Origin: Planctomycetaceae bacterium
Lineage (GTDB): Bacteria; Planctomycetota; Planctomycetia; Planctomycetales; Planctomycetaceae
Length of the DNA: 5,658 nt
Assembly: GCA_016765335.1 (NCBI GenBank)
Contig: JAESQE010000291.1
Coordinates: 1 to 5,658 of the forward strand
Direction: 5' to 3'
Part shown: positions 1 through 4,230 of the stretch, in pieces
How positions within the stretch are numbered: the first letter of the stretch is position 1
Layout of the letters: each line of letters starts with the position of its first letter
Notes under the pieces: generated by a model
What the model was told of the DNA's origin: nothing
The model's input: only the letters and a program-made list of their open reading frames with translations
Database searches by the model: none
Made by a program: the position numbers and the translations under genes

Positions 1-180
1 GCCGTCATCCATGAAACCACCTTCAATGGAAAGATTCGATTTATTGATGGTTCCGCCACCCCGGTGACTCAACAAGTGCGAGTTTGGGCCGAGGTCTACA
101 ATACGGACCGCTTACTGCTGCCCGGATTACGAGCCACGATGGAAATCCAGTCCCCTTCAAGAACTGCTCAAGCAAACTGA
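1..180 (+). CDS. HlyD/RND-type periplasmic adaptor subunit, C-terminal part (5' truncated)
   Basis: An open frame enters from the window edge and ends at TGA 178-180, giving the last 59 residues. The sequence has the look of the end of an efflux membrane-fusion (adaptor) protein: a strand 'GKIRFIDGSATPVTQQVRVW', then a turn and 'LLLPGLRATMEI', the usual ending of the last beta-barrel domain, where a Pro-Gly precedes a short strand. In this family the adaptor links an inner-membrane RND or ABC pump to the outer membrane and exports drugs, metals or other substrates; the substrate cannot be read from this fragment. The tail after the last strand (SPSRTAQAN) is short and polar. No pump gene follows in the window; the next gene on this strand is a stress-protein-like gene 377 nt away. 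The family call is by pattern recognition only. Confidence 0.75.
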   Translation, partial: AVIHETTFNGKIRFIDGSATPVTQQVRVWAEVYNTDRLLLPGLRATMEIQSPSRTAQAN

Positions 181-246
181 GTTTTATTAGGCAACCTCAG
201 GGATCGCTACTTGCCGGGTTGATAGTTCCACGAGTATACTTTGTTC

Positions 247-440
247 GTAACTATTCAGTGATGGGTAGCTGGGGACAAATTGTCGGAAGCAGTGTGAACA
301 GTTGACAACACGGCTGGAGACAATTTGCCCCAGATGCAACGGGACTTCCTGTTCTGGGGGCAGATTGTACGAAAGTTTTCTAGATATTCAAACCTTTCAA
401 AAAACAATCTGTCCCCAGTCACCCTCCGCTGAATAGTTAC
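247..440. repeat. REP/MITE-like palindromic element, variant A
   Basis: The ends are inverted repeats: 247-283 matches the reverse complement of 404-440 at about 31 of 37 positions, including a perfect outer 12-mer GTAACTATTCAG / CTGAATAGTTAC. Each arm then carries a core CTGGGGACARATTGT (268-282 and its complement). Inside lies a second inverted pair, ACAATTTGCCCCAGA (320-334) and TCTGGGGGCAGATTGT (353-368), so the element can fold as one long hairpin or as two adjacent ones. It has no coding capacity and no transposase is present. It fills most of the gap between the adaptor gene and the stress-protein gene (181-557). The core matches the two elements at 1536-1698 and 4040-4204, but the interior differs. 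Such elements are typically mobilised in trans; here that is inference. Confidence 0.75.
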
Positions 441-451
441 CTTTGTTCAAC

Positions 452-477
452 AGTTGAAATAATTAGTTGAAATAATT
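452..477. repeat. Perfect tandem duplication of a 13-mer
   Basis: AGTTGAAATAATT occurs twice back to back (452-464 and 465-477), in an AT-rich stretch just downstream of the palindromic element and about 80 nt upstream of the stress-protein gene. The 13-bp period is not a helical multiple. It could be a slippage duplication, a pair of regulator sites or part of the promoter; nothing in the sequence decides between these. Confidence 0.8.
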
Positions 478-544
478 CGCCACGCAAAATACTGGGGATA
501 AAGAAGTCTTTCCCGGTTGTCTAAGTCGCTAACTTGTTTTTGAT

Positions 545-548
545 GGAG
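545..548 (+). promoter_or_regulatory. Ribosome binding site supporting the ATG at 558
   Basis: GGAG at 545-548 lies 9 nt before ATG 558. The frame is also open from TTG 534 and ATG 543, but neither has a purine-rich motif at a suitable distance; GGGGATAAAGAAG near 494-506 is too far away. Confidence 0.45.
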
Positions 549-557
549 CCATACGGA

Positions 558-1418
558 ATGGATACGCTGGAGCACATTGATGAATTCGAATCTGTTTTTC
601 GCAGGTCCGAACAAGAACCTTTCATCTATTTAGAAAAGAAGCTTAATCGCGTTTTGCTAGTGCTTGACGAACAGCACAGCCAGGCCGAAGCCACCATCGA
701 TTCGCTCAAGCAATTTTCGTCTTTACTTTCTGGTGTCGAACAATGGGATACGTTCCTCATTGGTCAAAACACAACCGTCCAAGATTTAGAACAAGACATT
801 CAAGGCTCCCCTGCTGATCTGCTGATCACCTGGAGGCATTTAAGAGAAGAACAGTCTGTCCCCAGACATTCACTGGGGGTGTATGTTGATATGTTAACGC
901 AAGCGACAAAATTTCCTGTGCTTCTTCTACCCGGATCTGCCGATGTCTCCGCGACAATCCAGGGAAAGAAATGTCAAACGGTTCTTGCAGCAACCGACCA
1001 CCTTGCAGGAGATCATCGGCTGGTTAACTACGCCGCAGCGGCAACAAATCCGCAAGGCCAACTCGTGCTTTGTCATGTCGAAGATGATCAAGTTTTCGAA
1101 AGATATTTGCAGGCGATTGAACGCATTCCCGAAGTGAATTCCGCATTAGTTCGAACCAAATTGCAATCGCAGCTCAGCCGAGATGTGATCCGATATATGG
1201 AAGCTGCACAAACAAGTCTTGCGCAAGCAAAAGTTCCCATTCAGATGAAAACAGAAGTCACGACCGGGCATCGCCTCGCAGCATACAAAGGATTAATCGA
1301 TTCCCACGCAGCTGATCTGCTCGTAATGAATACCAAAGACGACGACCAACTGGCAATGCACGGCCTGGCATATGCAATGAGTGTCGAATTTGTTGAGATC
1401 CCCCAGTTGCTACTGTGA
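558..1418 (+). CDS. Universal stress protein-like, two tandem UspA-type domains
   Basis: A 286-residue soluble protein with no signal peptide or membrane segment. It reads as two Usp-like alpha/beta halves. Domain 1 (about 32-126) opens with the strand RVLLVLDEQH and closes with ADLLITWRHL, SLGVYVDMLTQATKFP and VLLLPG. Domain 2 (about 140-286) opens with QTVLAATDHLAGD and ends with ADLLVMNTKDDDQLAMHGLA and a final strand EIPQLLL. The usual ATP-binding G-2x-G-9x-G-S/T signature is not visible in either half, so nucleotide binding is doubtful. Usp proteins help cells survive stress and sometimes sit beside transporters; the upstream gene is a transport adaptor, but a 194-bp repeat element separates the two. 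Start: ATG 558 is preferred because of GGAG 9 nt upstream; ATG 543 and TTG 534 are in-frame alternatives. The last five codons (QLLL-stop) are duplicated downstream at 1703-1717. Confidence 0.8.
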   Translation: MDTLEHIDEFESVFRRSEQEPFIYLEKKLNRVLLVLDEQHSQAEATIDSLKQFSSLLSGVEQWDTFLIGQNTTVQDLEQDIQGSPADLLITWRHLREEQSVPRHSLGVYVDMLTQATKFPVLLLPGSADVSATIQGKKCQTVLAATDHLAGDHRLVNYAAAATNPQGQLVLCHVEDDQVFERYLQAIERIPEVNSALVRTKLQSQLSRDVIRYMEAAQTSLAQAKVPIQMKTEVTTGHRLAAYKGLIDSHAADLLVMNTKDDDQLAMHGLAYAMSVEFVEIPQLLL

Positions 1419-1458
1419 TCCCTGCTTGCTGGGTTCTGGTTGAAGTGTTTCTTAATCC
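1404..1458. repeat. 55-nt direct repeat, copy 1 (stress-gene 3' end plus downstream)
   Basis: Matches 1703-1757 at roughly 45 of 55 positions with one small gap. It starts in the last five codons of the stress-protein gene (CAG TTG CTA CTG TGA) and runs to TTAATCC, which in the other copy is the reversed stop and last codon of the EEP gene. This copy has an intact stress-gene end; the EEP end is only a remnant, since the sequence diverges after TTAATCC. Confidence 0.75.
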
Positions 1459-1478
1459 TCAACCGGGTAGCTCAGTAG

Positions 1479-1517
1479 CGTAGGCTGGGTTAGTTTTTAC
1501 GTAACCCGGCGATTCAG
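1479..1517. repeat. Short palindromic repeat, 'GGCTGGGTT...AACCCGGC' family, copy 1
   Basis: Stem GCTGGGTTA (1484-1492) pairs with TAACCCGGC (1502-1510), 9 bp with one G-T wobble, around a 9-nt loop. The same unit, beginning CGTAGGCTGGGTT and sharing the GTTTTTACGTAAC loop and stem, recurs at 5186-5220; its right half GTAACCCGGCGATTCAG recurs exactly at 3897-3913. It is preceded by CGGGTAGCTCAGT (1464-1476), which is shared with the 75-bp repeats. Role unknown; a mobile palindromic repeat is the simplest reading. Confidence 0.7.
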
Positions 1518-1535
1518 CTAGCAACTTAATCGGCT

Positions 1536-1698
1536 GGGTGGCTGGGAACAGATTGTCGTTATTGAGATGAATCTTGCAGTATTAGCTTCCCGACAACCTG
1601 CCCCCAGAGCATATGAAATCCGTCACGAACTGGGGCAAATCACCGATGAAAACTGCTTGAATATTACCGCCCATTACGGTGACTTGTCCCAGCCACCC
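1536..1698. repeat. REP/MITE-like palindromic element, copy B
   Basis: 163 bp, about 89% identical to the element at 4040-4204 by hand alignment (around 16 substitutions, mostly transitions, and two single-base gaps in G or C runs). Terminal inverted repeats of about 23 bp start GGGTGGCTGGGAACAG (1536) and end with CTTGTCCCAGCCACCC (1698). Internal CTGCCCCCAG and CTGGGGCA arms give two successive hairpins. It lies between the two 55-nt direct repeats and, with the hairpin repeat at 1479-1517, accounts for nearly all of the 332-nt gap between the convergent stress-protein and EEP genes. A weak open frame through it (1567-1818) is not a gene. Confidence 0.8.
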
Positions 1699-1702
1699 AT
1701 CG

Positions 1703-1757
1703 CAGTTGCTGCTATGATCCTGCTTGCAGGATATTCGGGTGAAGTGTTTCTTAATCC
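1703..1757. repeat. 55-nt direct repeat, copy 2 (EEP-gene 3' end plus relic of stress-gene end)
   Basis: Partner of 1404-1458. It begins CAG TTG CTG CTA TGA, again Gln-Leu-Leu-Leu-stop with two synonymous third-position changes, although no stress-protein gene now precedes it. It ends at TTAATCC, which holds the reversed stop and last Asp codon of the EEP gene (stop at 1751-1753). Confidence 0.75.
1717..1732. terminator. Possible terminator hairpin after the EEP gene
   Basis: ATCCTGCTTGCAGGAT is a perfect 6-bp stem with a 4-nt loop, 19 nt beyond the EEP stop codon. The equivalent in the other direct-repeat copy (just after the stress-gene stop at 1418) keeps a weaker stem, CCCTGCTTGCTGGG. 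No T-run follows on either strand, so activity as an intrinsic terminator is uncertain. Confidence 0.25.
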
Positions 1758-2704
1758 AGAATCACGAGGTCGCATATTACTGCACGATGATCTGAGTGGA
1801 CTGTTTTTTGTGCGGTGACGGATGCTGCCCTGAATTCTTGACTGGCCCAGATTTGATCCACGCGAAACAGAGGGTACTCGCTGGTGCCTGTTGCTCCCCA
1901 GCCGCAACCTGCTTTTGAAAACGTATCATGCAATCGTGGCCGCATCGCAGTCATGGCTGCATCGTGGGGCGGGGAATTGAAATCGCCTCCTATAATTATT
2001 GGGCCTGCAACAGAAACGGTCTCTAAGTGCTGCATTAAATCAGAGATTTGTTCGCGATGCTTGATGCGTTTGTTGCGATGATCGATCCAGAAGCCCGGCG
2101 TCCAGAAATCAAGACGAAACACCGGCGGCGAAAGACGTAAGCTAACAACATCTAATTGCAATCCGCTGAGCAACTCGACTTCCGCATGCACAAAGCGGGA
2201 ATTCAGGTGATGTGCGTGACTTATAATTTTTCCAGCAGCTATAATAGAGGTGTCGTGTCCATAAAGAAACTTCCCTTGGTCTCCAAACAATTCCTGTGCA
2301 AATTGGGCGACATCTGTGCTGCCCGGTGATTCCTGAAGCAAAACGATATCCGGTTTCCACTTGGCAATTTCTTGCAGACTATCTACATTCCCTGCACAGT
2401 TTAGTGAGACAACACGAATCCCTCGTCCGTTTTGGTGGGCCTGAATCCATGTTTCACTTGGTAAAGAGCCGACACCTAAAAGGCTGCGAGCTTCTTCAAC
2501 GAACACCGCCGTAAATAAACACCACAAAACAAGCACGGTAACAAACCGCCGCTTACTCTCTCGACAAAACCCTAAGCCAGCCAGCATCAAGCCTGGCAAC
2601 AACCAACACCACGCAGGCACTATGCTCACCGGAGCCAACCAATCCGGCTGAACCAGCAAGCACAACGAGATAACAACCGACAACGCAACGGAGGTTAAAC
2701 TCAA
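1751..2704 (-). CDS. Membrane-anchored endonuclease/exonuclease/phosphatase (EEP) family protein
   Basis: 317 residues from TTG 2704. Residues 1-75 hold about three hydrophobic segments (near 4-19, 27-47 and 54-71). The EEP fold follows from about residue 97: RVVSLNCAGN (Asn102), PDIVLLQES (Glu125), IIGGDFNSPP (Asp241, Asn243), RVDQIWAS (Asp283) and HSDHRAVICDL (Asp305, catalytic His306). These are the metal and active-site positions of the DNase I-like fold, so hydrolysis of a phosphodiester or phosphate ester is likely; the substrate (nucleic acid, lipid or other) is unknown. The family's usual mid-domain His in a 'V-x-x-H-L' strand is Arg190 here (VVSLRLSPP). The start is odd: no ATG or GTG lies in frame upstream, yet the in-frame upstream codons read NSSKTIRWRFL, a plausible basic lead-in to the first membrane segment. 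The real start may lie upstream of a frameshift near an A-run (see findings). Confidence 0.85.
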   Translation of the reverse strand: MSLTSVALSVVISLCLLVQPDWLAPVSIVPAWCWLLPGLMLAGLGFCRESKRRFVTVLVLWCLFTAVFVEEARSLLGVGSLPSETWIQAHQNGRGIRVVSLNCAGNVDSLQEIAKWKPDIVLLQESPGSTDVAQFAQELFGDQGKFLYGHDTSIIAAGKIISHAHHLNSRFVHAEVELLSGLQLDVVSLRLSPPVFRLDFWTPGFWIDHRNKRIKHREQISDLMQHLETVSVAGPIIIGGDFNSPPHDAAMTAMRPRLHDTFSKAGCGWGATGTSEYPLFRVDQIWASQEFRAASVTAQKTVHSDHRAVICDLVILD

Positions 2705-2777
2705 TAAAAATCGCCAACGTATCGTTTTTGAAGAATTGATAACATCGCCCCTAAAAGTCCAGAATGATAAATTTCGT

Positions 2778-2852
2778 AGTACCGATCTTAATCGGGTAGC
2801 TCAGTCGATCCCGTTCAGGGTCGCCTGAGTTGCGTAAGCAACCCGAGGAATT
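2778..2852. repeat. 75-bp structured direct repeat, copy 1
   Basis: Differs from 3912-3986 at one position (T2835 versus C3969). It can fold into a compact structure: CTCAG (2800-2804) pairs with CTGAG (2825-2829) around an inner CCC-GTTCA-GGG; GTTGC (2829-2833) pairs with GCAAC (2838-2842) around GTAA; and CGG (2793-2795) can close with CCG. The single difference turns GTAA into GCAA, so both loops stay GNRA. It lies upstream of both the EEP gene (- strand) and the zinc-ribbon gene (+ strand), which diverge here. A weaker resemblance between the two copies continues about 40-50 nt past the 75 bp. Function unknown. Confidence 0.85.
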
Positions 2853-2881
2853 TAATTTTCAGGCAACACTGATATTAACTT

Positions 2882-2950
2882 TCACCCCAAGGATAACTCG
2901 ATCTCCGCATGCGCAACGCTGCAATTCAGGGAAAGCTGTGCCTTAATTTT
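2882..2950 (-). pseudogene. Decayed fragment of an EEP-family gene
   Basis: The segment 2895-2930 matches 2172-2207, inside the intact EEP gene, at 30 of 36 positions. Read on the - strand in the matching frame it gives KIKAQLSLNCSVAHAEIEL, against KIISHAHHLNSRFVHAEVEL in the intact protein (residues 159-178), then meets a TGA (2884-2882). No start, no other EEP motifs and no longer open frame are present. The simplest reading is the leftover of a partial duplication or of a lost paralogue. The remaining gap between the EEP and zinc-ribbon genes (2705-3054) holds only the 75-bp repeat and the presumed promoter regions. Confidence 0.5.
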
Positions 2951-3041
2951 AACAACCACCACAAATATTTGATCCCCTGAACCGTACGGCACGTTGTATC
3001 AGAGTCATTTTCTATTTACCTGATCACCTCACTAACTTTAG

Positions 3042-3046
3042 AGGAG
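3042..3046 (+). promoter_or_regulatory. Ribosome binding site of the zinc-ribbon membrane protein gene
   Basis: AGGAG ends 8 nt before ATG 3055, a strong match to the 16S rRNA anti-Shine-Dalgarno sequence at good spacing. It fixes the start codon. Confidence 0.8.
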
Positions 3047-3054
3047 CAAAGTGT

Positions 3055-3882
3055 ATGGCAATTTCTATCGAATGTGATGACTGTGGAAAAAATTACAAAG
3101 TCCGTGATGAGGCGGTCGGCCAACGATTCAAGTGCAAGAACTGCGGCACGCCCATCCGTGTGCCGGAGCAACAAGACGAGTTCGACGACAGTTTTCATGA
3201 TGGCTTGGCTGAGATGGAAGCTGAGGCCTCCGCATTCGATAATGCTGAAATGCTTCCGCAAGCCGTTCGCCGCGAAAAGAAAGCAAAAAGCAAGTCTCCC
3301 AATCAAGCGAAGAAGAAGCGGAGACCATCAAAGAATTCCGTAGCGAATGGACTTCGATGTGTTCTTGCAGGACTTCTTCTCCACTTCGTAGCGGTCCTGT
3401 CTGGGTTTGTTCCGTATGGCCTGCTGATAGCACTACCACTCACTCTTCTGGCCCCAATCCTGGCGATCATTGGTCAAGCCATGTGCCTGAAGGCCCCAGA
3501 GGAATCGAAAACACGGATATTGATCTATGGAGTGCTTGGGCTTCAGTGCCTGGCTTACGGTCTTAGCCTTGCAAGCTTTCTGCCCATTGTCTCGTTGCTC
3601 GCATTAGTTGCCTCGTACTTTCTCTTCATCTACGCCTTAAAGCGTCTTTCAGAATTCATTGGATCGGCAGAGGGTGAAATGCATGCAGAATGGATCCTCT
3701 ATTCAGGGGCCAGATTAGCAGCGTTGATTTTTGGCTCCCTCGTACTAGGAGCATTATTAGGTCCCTTATTTGGTTTGTTGTTCTTCATCGTGACGATTGC
3801 CACGGTCGTGATTAGCTTCATGATACTGCTCCGCTATGTCGATTTGCTTGGCTGCCTGAAAGATAAATTGGACAATGCATGA
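3055..3882 (+). CDS. Zinc-ribbon and multi-pass membrane protein, function unknown
   Basis: 275 residues, ATG with a strong ribosome binding site. Residues 1-36 form a small zinc ribbon: Cys7-x-x-Cys10 with GKNYKV, then Cys27-x-x-Cys30-GTPIRVP. This is the short MJ0042-like ribbon very common at the N-termini of planctomycete proteins. An acidic linker (about 41-66, rich in D and E) and then a very basic stretch (72-93, K/R-rich) follow. The rest is hydrophobic, with about six membrane segments near 99-117, 121-144, 154-172, 174-195, 219-240 and 241-260, and a short polar tail. The ribbon and charged linker probably face the cytoplasm, given the basic block just before the first membrane segment. 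No catalytic or transport motif is recognised. The gene is alone, bracketed by the two 75-bp repeats, and nothing ties it to its neighbours. It is a real gene; its role is not known to me. Confidence 0.85.
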   Translation: MAISIECDDCGKNYKVRDEAVGQRFKCKNCGTPIRVPEQQDEFDDSFHDGLAEMEAEASAFDNAEMLPQAVRREKKAKSKSPNQAKKKRRPSKNSVANGLRCVLAGLLLHFVAVLSGFVPYGLLIALPLTLLAPILAIIGQAMCLKAPEESKTRILIYGVLGLQCLAYGLSLASFLPIVSLLALVASYFLFIYALKRLSEFIGSAEGEMHAEWILYSGARLAALIFGSLVLGALLGPLFGLLFFIVTIATVVISFMILLRYVDLLGCLKDKLDNA

Positions 3883-3896
3883 ATTAATGTCACTGA

Positions 3897-3913
3897 GTAA
3901 CCCGGCGATTCAG
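3897..3913. repeat. Partial copy of the 'AACCCGGCGATTCAG' palindromic repeat
   Basis: GTAACCCGGCGATTCAG is identical to 1501-1517, the right half of the hairpin repeat there. The left stem arm is missing. It runs directly into the second 75-bp repeat, suggesting that one repeat inserted into or recombined with another. Confidence 0.6.
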
Positions 3914-3986
3914 TACCGATCTTAATCGGGTAGCTCAGTCGATCCCGTTCAGGGTCGCCTGAGTTGCGCAAGCAACCCGAGGAATT
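3912..3986. repeat. 75-bp structured direct repeat, copy 2
   Basis: 74 of 75 positions match 2778-2852, in the same orientation, 1,134 bp downstream, so the pair brackets the zinc-ribbon membrane protein gene. The loop of the GTTGC/GCAAC hairpin reads GCAA here. The following sequence (3987-4038) still resembles 2853-2902 in reverse-complement alignment (shared blocks such as TTAATA and ATCGAG), so the original repeated unit was probably over 120 bp. The copy is followed after about 50 nt by the palindromic element at 4040, and together they account for most of the 348-nt gap 3883-4230. Confidence 0.85.
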
Positions 3987-4039
3987 CATATTCAGCCAAA
4001 GCTTATTAATTCTCAACCCAATCACTCAATACCTCGATT

Positions 4040-4204
4040 GGGTGGCTGGGGACAGGTTGTCGTTATTGAGATTAATCTTGTTATATTGGCAACCCGACAA
4101 TCTGCCCCCAGAGCATATGAAATTCGTCACGAACTGGGGGCAAATCACCGATAAAAACCGCTTGAGTATTACCGCTCATTACGATGACTTGTCCCCAGCC
4201 ACCC
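4040..4204. repeat. REP/MITE-like palindromic element, copy C
   Basis: 165 bp with terminal inverted repeats of 23 bp matching at 20 positions (4040-4062 and 4182-4204; left end GGGTGGCTGGGGACAG). Internal arms at 4095-4111 (CTGCCCCCAG) and 4134-4150 (CTGGGGGC) pair with the outer arms to give two side-by-side hairpins. It has the same orientation as, and about 89% identity to, 1536-1698. It ends 26 nt before the stop codon of the HEPN-like gene and may affect that gene's transcript end. No clear target-site duplication is visible. Confidence 0.8.
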
Positions 4205-4230
4205 GTCTACAGGTTCACTCATCCGACACT

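Noticed and set aside
84..305. 73-codon open frame on the + strand
   Set aside because: It overlaps the adaptor gene end in another frame and enters the palindromic element; the adaptor frame is the convincing one.
1536..1698. Classical insertion sequence
   Set aside because: Too short, no transposase frame and no flanking short target duplication; fits a non-autonomous palindromic element instead.
1567..1818. 83-codon open frame on the + strand
   Set aside because: It runs through the palindromic element, the direct repeat and the antisense of the EEP gene's 3' end; no ribosome site; product not protein-like.
2778..2852. A true tRNA gene
   Set aside because: Only the D-arm-like segment fits; no acceptor stem, anticodon arm or CCA end can be formed.
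2969..2998. Promoter-like TTGATC ... TTGTATC upstream of the zinc-ribbon gene
   Set aside because: The -10 match is poor, and sigma-factor consensus in this phylum is not certain enough to support it.
247..4204. CRISPR array
   Set aside because: Repeats are few, widely spaced, palindromic and of unequal length; there are no regular spacers and no cas genes.
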